From positions 116,633,140-116,697,139 of the forward strand of contig NC_081410.1 in NCBI RefSeq assembly GCF_030272615.1: DNA of 64,000 nt. The letters are read 5' to 3'. The notes under the pieces were generated by a model, which was not told the origin of the DNA, searched no databases, and was given only the letters and a program-made list of their open reading frames with translations. Positions 11,801-23,928 of the stretch are shown here, piece by piece (positions within the stretch are counted from its first letter, which is position 1; each line of letters opens with the position of its first letter). A program made the translations under genes and the position numbers. This DNA comes from Cryptomeria japonica. Lineage: Eukaryota > Streptophyta > Pinopsida > Cupressales > Cupressaceae.

Positions 11801-12230
11801 ATTTTCTATATTCATTAAAGATATCAAGAATAAAACTGATGCAATTGAGAAAGAGATCACCAATCTCTCAAATAAGTTGACCACAGAGCCCAATTCCATT
11901 CAGAATTTTTATACAAAGCTTCAATAGCTCATGGCTCAACAATTGGAACTAAGAAATGAAGAACATAAGATCAGGATGGATATAATGACACTTCAGACAT
12001 TATTCCTTCCTCATCTTTCATCAGTTCAAGAACAGATTAACTGAGCTACATGCCTATCTACTACACAAGAGGGAAGCACTCTTGATGGCTTAATATCCCT
12101 ATTGGCTGATATTCAAGCACAAACTTCTTTAATGGAAAGTGTAAAGGATGCACTCTCTGTCGCATTGACTGATGCCCAAACAAAGTATAAATCAATTTTT
12201 GATCAGTTACCACCCCCGGATGGAAATTAA
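8860..12230 (+). pseudogene. LTR-RT1 second ORF, about 1,120 codons, unknown function
   Basis: The start corresponds to an ATG in LTR-RT2 that is GTG here. The N-terminal 400 residues look globular, with VLLVEDVRFFTKCRVEELGH, FKPQWVKFVLSRVHDDFMWL, ITKEIIHVITG and SVPCAAVDITYKIVKKG. The middle is basic and Ser/Thr-rich (TKRPNTRASAASPSKKQK), perhaps nuclear-localising. Then come a Thr/Glu/Gln-rich linker and a helical C-terminal region (KVLIDFGELCKAKAEQEKQ, EYLSKLKDKELTAKMIEEVQ). No DTG/DSG, YxDD or integrase HHCC/DDE pattern is seen. Stops occur at 9271, 9292, 9628, 10093, 11166 and 11925, with one frameshift near 10640-10680; those at 9292 and 11925 are shared with LTR-RT2. It could be a second structural protein. 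I do not recognise it. Confidence 0.7.
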
Positions 12231-12546
12231 GTTTTTGATGTTTGTCAAAAAGGGGGAGTGATACTATATATTTGGAGATTGATACAGTTTTGATATAGTA
12301 TTTGGAGTATTGTATGCAGGGGGAGTATACCGAGCAGAGTAAGCAGAGCACACAAGCACAAAACCAGGCATGCAAAATCAGAGTTATGTATAGTATAATG
12401 ATAAGGGGAGTATATCTGATTATACTATTTCATTGACTATTGTATATACTGTCAAGTATAGTGATTTTGCAAAGTATATAGATTTTTGAGTTATGACTTT
12501 GAAAGTAGTTTTGTCAAACATCTCAACTAATGTCAAAAGGGGAGAT
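12231..12546 (+). other. LTR-RT1 3' untranslated region with several purine tracts and the polypurine tract
   Basis: AAAAGGGGAGAT at 12535-12546 abuts the 3' LTR and is the expected plus-strand primer. Similar tracts occur at 12247-12258, 12318-12325 and 12401-12410 within the preceding 300 bases. LTR-RT2 keeps the same arrangement. Confidence 0.8.
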
Positions 12547-13695
12547 TGTTACTACTTATCAAGTTGCCATTAGTTTTTATATTCAAAGTCATACTATATA
12601 CTCTAGTCGGTTAACACTACCGAATCATGTAGTTGGTATACACAGAGAAGTCAGTATGCACAGTCTAGTTGGTTATAGAGGAAAGCAGTCACATAACACA
12701 ATATACACCGAGTTGTCTACCGAGTATCTTTTTATGTCTACTGAGCAGCAAAGATGACACACTAAGTTGATATACACTGAGTGAAACGTGTTACCAGATA
12801 CATTGAACCTGGACATGCATATGAAAACGTGTTACAAGATCGAGGCACATCTAACCGTTATCACATTGGAAATTGCACCAGAAGATTGTGTATGATTTTG
12901 AGATCAATCTAACCAATGAAATATTTTGTATAGTTATTCATTTGAGGAATCATGTTTGTAAGATTGAAGCAATGAATTAGATCACCATCTTAAGAGATCT
13001 ATTTATACAGCATGAGTTAAGGGTGTATATGTGTGTAAGAAGACAGTTACAAAGACGTAGAGGTCACCGAGAAGGTTTTCAAAGAATAGTCGAAGAACAG
13101 AGTAAACATAAGGGTTTATCGAGTTGCTATATGGGTTACCAAGGTATGATATAAGCAAGGTAATGTATTATGAGCACATAGAATCTACTATAACATTTTA
13201 GATGTAAAGTTGCAGATATTTGTAATGATTTTATTGTAATATTGTGAAGTTGAAAGAGAAACCTTTAACAGGGTAAAAGACTCTAATCAAGTCTATAAAT
13301 TGTAAAGCCTCTAACCAGGTGCAACATTCAGAATAAATGTTGTTAAATCCTTTAGCAAGGTATATCTAACAGATCTTGTTACTCCTAATAGGGTAAGCTA
13401 TTAGAAATAGCTAAAATGTAGCTCTAACTGAGCACTCTTTATTATTGCAGTAGTGAAGTTGTGGGTGCCATCCCCACCGTAGTTTTTCTCTCTAACCAAG
13501 AGTTTCTGCGTAACCAAAATATATGTGTTATGGAGTGAATCATGTATGATTGTTATCTATTTGTTTTAACTTTATTTTATGTTACTGCACTATTCTGTTT
13601 ATGCATAATAATAAAGTTATTATTCAAGAAAAGTTTTGGAGTACTGATTCACCCCTCCCCTCTCAGTACATTAGCTTTCCATATTGGGCCTAACA
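12547..13695 (+). repeat. LTR-RT1 3' LTR
   Basis: 1149 bp, TGTTA...TAACA, matching 5774-6922 throughout. Differences are mainly C/T and G/A and concentrate in the CG-containing CGGT/CCGA motifs of U3. It is followed by the right AGACC duplication at 13696-13700. Confidence 0.95.
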
Positions 13696-16296
13696 AGACC
13701 AACCCCTCCCACCTGACGCGGTTGACATACTTTATCCCAAGCAACCAAGGGAATTTTGTCCTAGTCGCCCTTCCCATTCCAAAACAATTTTCTCATAAAC
13801 TGGTTGATGCTACTAGAGATCTTGTTTGGAATTTTAAAGCACATCATGGAGTAGATCGACATTACTGACAAGACTGATTTCAATAATACAAGTCTACTCG
13901 TAGAGGTAAGCCACTTGCATTTCTAGCCCTCTAACTTATTCACACAACTGTCAAATAATCTTTTCCATAAATGAGTCCTGTTGGCCCCCCAAAACAAAGG
14001 TGTTCCCAAAAATCTCCCAGGAAGGGTGCCAACTTTCACACCCAATATCCTAATGATTTCTCTTTGCTTTCTAGAATCTGTATTAAAAAAGAAAATATTA
14101 GATTTCTTCCAATTTACCTGTTGCTTGGATGCCTCACAAAAAATATCAAGAGTTCTTTTAATAGTTTGAGCTTCTTTTAAGGAAGAGTCTCCAAACACTA
14201 TTGTATAATCTGCAAACTATTGATGTGTTATAGGGTCCACACCCTCAGCTACCTGGACACCCTTCCATCTATCCTCATTTTTTAGTTTCCTAATGTATCA
14301 TCCCAAAACTTTCGCTAGGATAATAAAGAGAAAAGGAGAAAGAGGGTCCCCTATCTTAATCCCCTAGAAGCTTGGAAAAAACCTTGAGGGCTACCATTAA
14401 CTAGGACTGGGAACCATGGTCCATTTATGCAAGCTTTCACCTAGTTTATCCAGTGAGATGAGAAACCAAACTTTTTCAGGTCACAAAACAAAAAATCCCT
14501 ATCTACCATATCATATGCTTTCCTGATATCTAATTTGATGAGCATTCATTCCACATTTTCTTTCCCAATAGAGTGAATGGCTTCATGCGCTATTATAATT
14601 CCTTCCATAATTGATCTTCCTCGTACAAAAATACTTTGCTCCTTCGATATTATGAATTTGAGTAAGGGTTTCAGGTGATTCATAATAACTTTAGTGATTA
14701 CCTTATATATCACATTACATAGAGAAATAGGCCTAAAATCGCCAAAAGAGGAAGGCTTCTCCACTTTAGGGATTAGATTAAGGAATGTGCAATTCATTTC
14801 TTTCTCCACTTTTAGATTTACTCTCACTTCTTCCATGACCTGCCATAATTCATGACTCACAATTTCCCAGAATTGTTGGTAAAAGAAGGCTGGGAAACCA
14901 TCTGGTCCTAGGGATTTGTCAGCCCTCATTGAAAAAATAACTTGTTTCACTTCATCCGTTGAAACAAGTTTACATAAAAATTGGTTCTGATTTTCTAAAA
15001 TTATTTTTGGGATATTACTCAGGAGAGTTTCCTGGTGTCGAGAGTCTAGTTCATAATTCTTTGATAACAACTCATTGAAGAAATCCACTGCTTCTTTGTT
15101 GATCTCCTCTAAATCATTTAAAACATAATTATTCTTGTTCTTGATACTCATCACCTTATTCCAAGACCTTCTAAATTTAACTCAATTGTGGAAGAATTTT
15201 GTGTTCTTATCACCTTGCTTTAACCAACCTTCTCTTGATTTTTGCTTCCAATAAACTTCTTCCCTCGCCAACAGTTCATTAAGTCTTAGTTTTAACATCT
15301 TCTCCTTATTAAAAGCATCGATTGTCATTCCATGATTCAAAATCGAGCACTCCAAATCCTTTAGCTCTACTTGAACCCTGCTTCTACTATCAAAGATGTT
15401 TCTGAACTTAACCTTGTTCCATTCCTTTAATTTACCTTTGAGATGCTGCAATTTTTTGAAAAATTTGAAAGCCTTCAAGCTTGTTCTCACAGGGGCCTCC
15501 TTCCATGTTGACACAACAAACTCCTTCAAAGATGAGTCCCATAGCCACATTTTCTCAAACTTGAAAGGACAATGAATCAGAGCACAATCTAGGCAAATGA
15601 GGAGCTCAATAGAAAAATGATCAGAAGATGCCAAGGGTAAAGCCATGACTTCAAAAAGGAGGGGTTTAGAAGCTCAATTACCCCCATAAAATATCTATCC
15701 AACTTTTTAGCTATGTGTTCCCTGCTTGCCCTCCGATTCGACCAAGTATAAGACCCTTTGTTGGTCTTAACTTCTCATAAGCCATTATCAGAAATAAAAT
15801 TTTGAAAACCTAGTTGGGATGCAGTAATACTCATCCTCCCTCCTCTCTTGTCACTAGAATCTAGAATGGCATTAAAATATCCCCCAAGCACAACTAGGTC
15901 CTGAGTAAAATTACTTAGAATAGTCAAGATTTGATTCCAAGTATCCAGTTGTAGATTACCTTTCATAGGTCCATAAACATTGATCAGAAAAAAGTCACGA
16001 GTGATTCCAAAAGAGTAGACCTTACACACCTGCCATGCATGAGAGTAAGTAATTTCTTCAACCTTGATGAGATTTGGATTCAAGTTTTTCCCCAAACCAC
16101 TTGAAGAACACTCTACACTTGAAAACACTCCTTCCCAGAATCTCCCAACACCCAGCCAAATCTCCGCATCTTCCCTACTGAGCTTAGTTTCTTGCAAATA
16201 AATAAAATCTAGTTTCACCTGGTCAAGCCCTCGCTTGATTAGATGACGCTTGTCAGGAGCATTGCAACCCCTAAAATTCCAACTAAGGATCTTCAT
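13696..16296 (-). pseudogene. LINE B ORF2, N-terminal part (endonuclease and reverse transcriptase)
   Basis: It starts at an ATG at 16296 (MKILSWNFRGCNAPDKRHLI). The APE-type endonuclease spans 15775-16296 with WNFRG, LQETKLS, NVYGP and a damaged GGYFNA in place of GDFNA. A linker with EEVYWKQKSREGWLKQGD spans 15182-15646. The RT follows at 14546-15154 (LGPDGFPAFFYQ, FRPISLCNVIYKVITKV), with the catalytic box at 14205-14216 reading FADY instead of FADD, preceded by a stop. The thumb region is at 13923-14198. The protein would nick target DNA and copy LINE RNA there. Frameshifts and stops are frequent, so the gene is dead. LTR-RT1 inserted after the thumb. Confidence 0.85.
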
Positions 16297-16370
16297 TGTC
16301 CTTCAGGAAGGGTAGCCTCCTTCCCTATTGATAATTTAGATTGACCTTTTTCATTTCCAACCATTGCAAT

Positions 16371-17870
16371 TCATATTCTATTTGGTTTACGACCCCTGGA
16401 TTTCTTTTCTCTGATAGCCGCTTTATCAGTTTGAGAGGCCAACTGCTGAATAGTTCTGCATTCTAGTATGTCTTCTTCATCAAAAGCCCCCCAAGCTTCT
16501 TCATCTTCCTCCACCTCCCAAGAACTATCATCATTCTCTTCTCCCAACTTATTATCCGCCCCAGGGTTCAGGATCTCACATTTCTCCTGGGCTTGAAACT
16601 CCTCTCTCTCTATGGGACGAACCCCCTAGGTACCCCCCATACTCGCATCTATAACATTCATAGCAGCTTCCATCTTATTTAGTGCTTCCTCCACTAGCTG
16701 TGTGGCATCCAAATGAGTTGTTGGATATGTCCCTCCCGATTTATAATCCATCTTTGGTTCCTCAATTGGAGGTCCAAGTTTCACCAGCTCTGGCAATGAT
16801 TGAGGTAGCTTCCCTGCCTTATGAGAGTGCGACTATCCATCCTCTCGATGTATCTCAGCAAAATGTTCCACTCTAGCTTCCAAAGGGTCATCAATTTGTT
16901 TTCCTTTTGGTCTGATCAAACAAACCTCTTTCGAGTGACCGTCTTTATTACAGACTGAATATTTCTCCAGAAATTCCTCAACTTCCACCTTCTATATCCT
17001 GCTCCCCGCATTTGTGTTGATCTCTATCCATGCCGGGACTTAGAAATTGGGTTTCCAGCTAACACAAATCCTCTCATAAGAGCTAAAATCTTCTTTAGAA
17101 ATGGCTTCATCTGATTTAAGGTAAAACCCTAGTTTGTTTCCAATCATCTGAAAAATATCCTAATTCCAATATCCCATAGGGAGATTATATAAACGTATCT
17201 AGATTGGGACCTCCTCCACTAAGGCTTTGATAGGGTTAAAATTTGGCTGCCAATCCCTTATTGAAACTCCTTGTCCTCCCAAGAAAAAGGGGTCATTTTA
17301 TAAGACCCAATTCTTGTCTTTGTTGTTTTTTGCTATGACAAGAAAATACCCATTTGGCATAGTCTTAATCTCCATCTTGAAGGGCCACGTTTCTTCACAC
17401 CACTTCTTAACATAGAAAACGCCGACCAATCTCCAAAATATTTCAAGAAAAAACCTCCGTCTTTGAAAAAAGCCACCGAATCACTCCATCTTTTACTATC
17501 CAGAAAAAAATGACAACTTGTGATTGTCATCAGGTTTGGATTCCAGTTTCACAACCGGCCCAGATCTTGGGATCTTCTTTGGCCTCCATTCTTTCTCCTG
17601 CACCCTTTGCCAGTCTGTGTTTGGCCCAGCTATAACAGTGCTGCGATCACCAAGATTGAGATGATGATCCCCTTTGGGTCTAGAAAAATCTCTCTGCCAT
17701 TTATCCAGATTTCTGACATCCGACCCAAATCCTATAAATCTGTTCTGATCCTGCCATACCCATTTTGGTTTTGACCATGATCTGAAGCCTAGATTCATGA
17801 ATTTATTTTGTCTGAAGTCCCTAAACTCCCTGGGATGTAGACCCAATCTCCTTCATGATGCCATTTCCAT
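16371..17870 (-). pseudogene. LINE B ORF1 (DUF4283-like, degenerate zinc knuckle, C-terminal AT-hook-like motif)
   Basis: The best start is the ATG at 17870 (MEMAS), followed by a TGA in the same frame as the 17846 segment MGLHPREFRDF. The N-terminal piece is basic and Trp-rich. Near 16920-16970 a knuckle remnant reads YSVCNKDGHSKEVC, with Tyr at the first Cys position. The C-terminus ends with KKSRGRKPNRI just before the stop at 16371, an AT-hook-like RGR motif 75 bases before the ORF2 start. Many breaks lie between 16600 and 17330. ORF1 would bind LINE RNA and perhaps DNA. Confidence 0.65.
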
Positions 17871-17949
17871 TGGGGATTGGTATATTAGGTATGCATACAA
17901 TTGGGAATTCAGGTAATTGATATGCAAAAAAAAATATATAAAGAGATTT

Positions 17950-18403
17950 AATTTATTTTCATTTAACTTATTTTATTTATATTAATTTGAAATAAAATCT
18001 AATATATATTTAATTGATTTTTAATTATTTATTTTAATTCAATTTAAAATAATTTAAATTATTTTTATTTATGTAATAGTAAAACTAATTGTAATTATGA
18101 CAGTGTCATACAATATGACAGGTGTCAATTTTAATCATAGGGGGTTTTTAATCGCGCATATCTATCAATCCATTATGTGAGTATTAATACACCTCTCAGC
18201 GTAATAACATACAATGTAAATATAAATTTAATATATTAAAATTAAAAAAACAATATTAAATATATAATTTATTATCTATATATTAGATTTATTATATATC
18301 TTAATATAAAAGTTATGAAAATTTTGAAAATAAAAAATAATATTTAAAAAATTTCAATATATATTTACTTATTTATAAATTATATTTATTATTTATATAT
18401 TAT
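17950..18403. other. AT-rich spacer and repeat locus between head-to-head LINEs B and D
   Basis: Very AT-rich DNA with no gene. The part from 18255 is a unit of an AT-rich repeat: a second copy starts about 163 bases later at 18418, and its sequence is carried on at 25276-25323, 40991-41050 and 41506 onward, cut up by LINE D, LINE E and a solo LTR. Confidence 0.6.
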
Positions 18404-18422
18404 AATTATAATATAAAATTAA
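18404..18422. repeat. Target-site duplication of LINE D (5' copy)
   Basis: These 19 bases are repeated exactly at 25257-25275, just after the LINE D poly(A). The sequence is AT-only, but perfect identity over this length at both element ends is good evidence for target-primed insertion. Confidence 0.85.
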
Positions 18423-18459
18423 GAATTAAAATTTAGGAACAAAAAAAGTTTACTCGGCA

Positions 18460-19560
18460 ATGCCGTTACCTTTTAATGGCGGAAAGGGAGGGCACACAGA
18501 GGATATTCGAATAGACTTTTCTAAAGAATTAAAGGAGGATGTGGTGTTTTGGGAAGATTATGCAGTAATAGCCAAAATAATAGGACTTAACTGGCCAAGA
18601 AAGGAAATAAGGAATTGGGTCAAATGTAATTGGGGAAAAAGAACCGTAACTAATTTCATTGCCAAAGGATTTTTTGTAGTTCTGTTCGAAGAAGAGGAGG
18701 AGAGAAATAGAGAACTAACATATAGAAACTGGTTCATCAAGTTGCATGCAGTTTACATCCAACCATGGACACCTCATTTTGACCCTACCCCGTTGGCTGT
18801 TTACTCCGAGCCGGTTTGGATTCGGTTATATAATCTCTCGATAGAATACTGGAGTGAGGAATTATGGGAGAAGATAGGTAGAACATTGGGCACATTGCTG
18901 GAAATAGGCTTTGACTATGCAGAGGACATATGTAAATGCACTCGCATGAGAATTGCAGCAGTCAAAAGAATTCCAGAGAGTATAACATTGGTATCTGATC
19001 ATGGGGAATGGTCTCAAAAAGTGGAGATTGATAAAGAAATACCAAGATGCCCTAGATGTGGAAGCAAATTCCATGGAGAGAAGGATTGCAAGATGTTCGT
19101 CAGAAAGGCAAACAAGACATTTAGAAAACCAAGACAGATTTGGAGGAGAATATCAGAGGGAAAAAAGAAAACGGTTGAATTCCAAGAAAAGTTACAAAAT
19201 GCAGAAGTTGAAAAGACTCATGAGAAAGAAAGGTTAGAAACAATTACATCGCAAAAGGAAAATGATGGTGACTCATAAATTAGGTTGAAAATTATGGAGG
19301 ATGCAACAATGGAAGATGGTGAGCTAAAGCAGAAGGAAATCAATGTTGGATCTAGTGAAGGATATATTAATGATAGTAGAATCAATACAGAGGAGGGCTT
19401 CAGAGACTCAACCTCTAAATTGAAAGGGTTGTCAGATATTGAATTTGAATACGAAAGGGGTTCAGATGATGAACCATATCTAATTGATGAACTGGAGAAT
19501 AATGATCCTAGAAGCATCAGCCAATCAACTAACGTATTGTTGGGAAAACAAAAGGAGTAA
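18460..19560 (+). pseudogene. LINE D ORF1 (DUF4283 domain plus CCHC knuckle)
   Basis: It opens with ATG at 18460, 37 bases from the element start. Residues about 20-170 fit DUF4283 (KEIRNWVKCNWGKRTV, FFVVLFEEEEERNREL, EPVWIRLYNLSIEYWSEEL, IGRTLGTLLEIG). A knuckle CPRCGSKFHGEKDC follows at about residue 197, then a basic and acidic tail. A TAA at 19276 interrupts the frame, which continues in register to 19558. Beyond it GRRSNK at about 19574-19591 may be the remnant of the AT-hook-like C-terminus seen in B, C and E. The best preserved ORF1 in the window. Expected role: RNA binding in the LINE RNP. Confidence 0.8.
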
Positions 19561-19675
19561 GGGGCAGAAGAAGCAATAAATAGAAGAGAGAGGATAGAGC
19601 TAATGAGAAAGGTATAATTAGTGTGTTGGATTTTATTAAGAAAACCAAGGGAGTAGGAATCTCCCTTGGCAAACA

Positions 19676-22600
19676 ATGAAAATAACAACATGGAATGTCA
19701 GGGGTCTATTGACTCCTGACAAAAAATGCTTGGTCAAGAGGGCTATTCAAAGAATTTTTGGAGATATCATAATGATGCAAGAGACCAAGCTTAATAAGGA
19801 AAAAGCCTCCTTTTTCAAATCTTTTAGCAAGATGTGGGAAGGAGTGTATTAGGAGGCGATAGGAGCCAAGGGTGGATTGGCGGTTCTATGGAATCCTGAA
19901 AAAGTGGTAGTAGATTTGATTTATAAGCAAGAAAACTGGATGTATTGTAAAGTAAGAATCTTGCAGGAAGAAACAAATTTTTCCCTTTTCAATGTTTATG
20001 GACCGACTAAGATAGAAGAAAAGAAAAGGGTCTGGATAGAAATCTCAAATCAGTTTAGAAAGATTGATTTGGAGAAAGCAATAGTGGTAGTAGATTTCAA
20101 TGCATTACTCTACAATGAAGAAAAATTCGGAGGTTTAAGTATGAACGCTCGAGTGATGGAAGATTTCAGAAATTTTGTATCAGACAATGACCTTTTTGAT
20201 GTAGTCCCTAAATCTGGAAAATTTACATGGACTAATAGGAGGGCAAATTTTAGTAGAATTTCCGAGAGATTGGACAGAATATTTGTTGGATCATTCTGGT
20301 TAAGAGGTAAGTTTGATCTGGAGTCAATTATCCAACCTATATCATTGTCGGATCACTTTCCGATACAGCTGAATTGTACAATTCCATTGACAAAAGGGAA
20401 AGGTAATTTTAAGTTTTTGAGTATGTGGTGGAGAGACTACCTTTGAAGTAAACATTGAGAAGTGGTGGAAAGAATTTACAGATTTTAAAGGCACTCCAAG
20501 TTATTGTTTTATCAAAAAGATGAAATATCTCAAGAACAAAATAAAAACTTGGAATGAGGTATCCTTCAAGAATATTTTTGCTGAAAAACTGAGGGTGGAA
20601 GCGGATCTAGATAGGATCAATAATTTGGTGATCGAGAAAGGGATGTCGAATGAAGAGTACCATGCTGAGACTTCCCTTAAAGCTGAACTGGCAGAAATCC
20701 TTCTAAGAGAAGAAATTTTTTGGCGGGACAAATCCAAAGAATTATGGATAGATGCAGAAGATTCAAATTCGAAATTCTTTCACGCCTCCTTAAAAGCAAA
20801 AAGGAATAAAAATAGAATCATCTAGTTGAAAGATGTCTCGGGCAAAATGGTTGGCAAAGTAGAAGAGTTGGAGAACATTGCAGTCAAATATTTTGAAGAA
20901 ATCTTGGGATCTTCAGAAGGGGATAGAGATGAATCAGTTGAATATCTTTTGGATATCATTGACAAACAGATTTTGGAGGAGGATAACGCATCTCTTTTGG
21001 CTTCAATTTCAAAAGATGAAGTTAAAAAGGCTACATTTGAGTTGCACTCGCATAAAGCTCCGGGTCCAGACGGGGTGACAATGGAGTTGTATTAGAGGTG
21101 TTGGAAATTCATGGGAGAGGATATTTGGATCGTAGTGGAGGAATTTCGAAGGAAAGGCAAATTTGTTAAAGAAATAAACAATACACTTATAGCCCTGATT
21201 CCAAAAAAGCAAAGTTGCCAAAGTATTGTTGATTATAGACCAATATCTCCATGTAACTCAATTTATAAAATAGTATCAAAAGTTATGGTTAATAGGTTGA
21301 AGATGGTCTTGGACAAGCTGGTATCTCCAAAACAACATGGTTTTACTCCTGGGAGAGAAATTGTAAATAGCATAATCACTGTTGCTGAAACTATGCACTC
21401 GATGAAAAGGAGCAAAACTCAGGGGATGGTAGTTAAACTGGATGTAAGTAAAGCATACGATCGGGTGAATTGGTACTTCCTCTTCTCTGTTCTTGAAAGA
21501 TTTGGTTTTGATGCTAGTTGGATAAACTGTATAAAACAATGTGTCTCCTTAGTATCATATTCCATCATTGTTAATGGATCTATAGTAAGATTTTTTCAAG
21601 CTACTAATGGTCTAAGACAAGGCGATCCCTTGTCTCCTTTTTTGCTTGTATTAATGGCTGAGATTTTGGGTAGAAATATCAAGAATCTTGTACAATCAAG
21701 ATTGTGGAAAGGTGCACTCATTCACAACAGTATTGATCCAATTTCCCACTCTCAATTTGCTGATTATACAATTCTTTTTGGGGAAGCCACTGAGAAGGAA
21801 GCTAAGGTTATTAAGATGCTATTGAATGATTACGAAAAAGGATCAGGTCAGAGTATGAATAAGGAGAAATCAATGATATATTTCTTCAACACTAATGTGA
21901 GGATGCAAAGTAAAATTGGGGAAATAATGGGTTATCCACAAGGAAAATTTCCTTTGAAGTATTTAGGGGTATAGTTAGACCCGGGCAGATACCAAAACAG
22001 AATGTGGGAGGAAGTGATCAAAAAATGTCAAGTAAAGGCATCCTCTTGGAAGAACAAGTGGTTAAATCAGGCAGGTAGGATCCAATTGATTAAATTTGTT
22101 CTTTTAGCGATCCCTATTTATCAAATGTCATGTTTTCGGCTATCGTTTAAAGCATCAAAAGAGTTAGATAGTCTATTCAAAAAGTTTTTGTGGGAAGGAG
22201 CACAGGAAAAGAAGAAAATTCCACTCATTAATTGGGATGCAGCCTATTTAATAAAATCAGAGGGAGGTGCGGGTCTAAGAAAAATGGACTTGCACAATTT
22301 GGCTCTAGGGGCTAAATTAGCATGTAAAATGTATACTCAACCTCACAAATCCTGGTGTAAGATAATGGCTGCTAAGTATTTGGATTCATATGAAGCAGAA
22401 AGGATTTTTATAGTGGCTAATTCGATTAAGGGATCTCCAATTTGGAAATATATTTGGGAAAGCAGGAGTATAATAATAGAGCATCTGACATGGAAGATTG
22501 GTAATGGAGGAAAGGCTAAATTTTGGAGAGATTCATGGAATGGTGATATTTCTTTAGCTGAAGAAATAGACGACACAGTATGAGTTAATGAAGTGGAAGC

Positions 22601-23928
22601 AGTGGTTGGTTTGTATGTGGTTGATTATATTATGGATGGGCAGATGGAGTCAGAGTAGATTGAATGGAAATCAGTTGGAGAATGGAAGATGGAGAGGAAT
22701 TTGGAGCTAAAGGACATTCAAAACCGAAAAAAAAATCATCTATCAAAATGAAATGGACCAGTTATTATGGAGTGCTTCTAAGACTGGAAAATATAATGTT
22801 AATTTGGGATATGAGATCCTTAGGTGCAGAAATCAGAATGTGGAGTGGCCATCGGTGTTGTGTTGGCATAAATTAGTATTGCCCAAGGCAGGGGCATTCC
22901 TTTGGATAACTTTGCACGGTCGCATCCTGACAGGGGATAGGTTGAAAACAATTGGAATTGCAAGTCCGAGTGTATGCATTCTATGTATGGAAAATGAAGA
23001 GACAATGAATCATCTCTTATATTGGTGCTCGTACTCTAAAAAATTTTGGGATTGGCTATTGGGCAATTTGTAGCTTGGATTGGTGAGAAGTCAAACATTA
23101 AAAAGTTTTTTATTAGCGTGGCTTTCCAGATTTATAAAATCAAAATGGAGCATTTTGTGGGTGGTGAGTCCAACTCTACTTGTTTGGCATATATGGAAGG
23201 AGAGAAATAGAAGAGTTTTTAATGAGGAAGCCCTGTCCGTTGATACTCTAATTCCTAAAATTAAAGGAGCCATAGAAGAAGTCATCAATGTGAAAGTAGT
23301 GGGAAGAAAGTATTGTTCTTATTCTTCATGGGACACAGAGATGGAAAGACATTGGAACTTAATGAAAAGTAGTGGTTACAAGCTAATGGACAAGAAATAG
23401 AACAAAGCCAACGTAGTTTGGTCTCCTCCAAAGAGAGGAACCATAAAGGTTAACTTCGAAGGAGCTAGCCATGGTAATCCTGGAAAATCAGGTTATGGTG
23501 CCATTATGAGGGATGAATTTGGCAACTTTGTTGGGGCAAAGTACGGTCCTTTAGGAATCAATACAAACAACATGGTAGAAATGGCAGGGTTGTTAGCTAG
23601 GCTGGAATGGTGTGTGGCCCATGGCTTCCAGGACATAGAAATAGAGGGAGACTCACAAATTATTTTGAATGGGATAGCCAAACAGAAATCCAAAAATTGG
23701 AAATTGGAGGCAGTTCATCCCAACATCCAAAGAGTATGCGATAGTTTAAATAGTTTCACCCTTAAACACATATACAGAGAGGGTAACACGGTGATAGACT
23801 GGCTGGAAAATAGAGGAATCGACTGTGTTGGTCCAAATCAGATGACTAAAAAGGAGGAGCTTTTGGACGGATTGTCCTCAATCCTTGTTGCAGACAAAGA
23901 TGAAATTCCCAAAACTGCAATTGGCTGA
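19676..23928 (+). pseudogene. LINE D ORF2 (endonuclease, RT, zf-RVT, RNase H)
   Basis: Starts MKITTWNVRGLLTPDKK. Endonuclease to about 20446 with MQETKL, NVYGP, VDFNA (Val replaces the usual Gly) and SDHFPI. RT at 20990-21980 with HKAPGPDGV, DYRPISPCNSIYKIVSK, KLDVSKAYDRVNW, GLRQGDPLSPFL and FADY at 21756-21767 instead of FADD. Connector with IGNGGKAKFWRDSWNG near 22510, zf-RVT at 22890-23060 (GRILTGDRL, CILCMENEETMNHLL), and RNase H at 23440-23860 with FEGASHGNPG (Glu for the first catalytic Asp), VEMAGL, EGDSQI and NTVIDWLEN. Stops are TAG at 19850, 20823, 21093, 21972, 23071 and 23398. The combined domain set is that of plant L1 elements that gained an RNase H. Confidence 0.9.

Larger units (their letters stand above)
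5774..13695 (+). mobile_element. LTR-RT1, complete non-autonomous LTR retrotransposon (7.9 kb)
   Basis: Two 1149-bp LTRs (5774-6922 and 12547-13695) begin TGTTA and end TAACA, and are flanked by AGACC. An initiator tRNA-Met primer-binding site follows the 5' LTR at 6925-6936, and a purine tract precedes the 3' LTR at 12535-12546. Inside are a Gag-like ORF with five zinc knuckles and a long unknown ORF. No protease, reverse transcriptase, RNase H or integrase motif is found in any frame, although the element is otherwise complete. LTR-RT2 has the same organisation, so the lack of pol belongs to the family. The 5' and 3' LTRs differ at about one base in ten over their first 250 bases, mostly transitions, and less further in, so the insertion is old. 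Confidence 0.95.
2755..17933 (-). mobile_element. LINE B, near full-length L1-type element with RNase H, interrupted by LTR-RT1
   Basis: Read on the minus strand, the order is ORF1 (17870-16371), ORF2 (16296 to about 4170) and a third ORF (3880-3243), ending in poly(A) at 2755-2760. LTR-RT1 (5774-13695) interrupts ORF2; removing it and one AGACC copy rejoins the reading frame (VGGVGLRKW across the junction). Without it the LINE is about 7.2 kb. A weak target duplication is at 2740-2754 and 17934-17949. Many stops and frameshifts make it inactive. Confidence 0.85.

Noticed and set aside
13542-13868. Plus-strand frame of 108 codons
   Set aside because: A chimera of the 3' LTR end and the antisense of LINE B ORF2.
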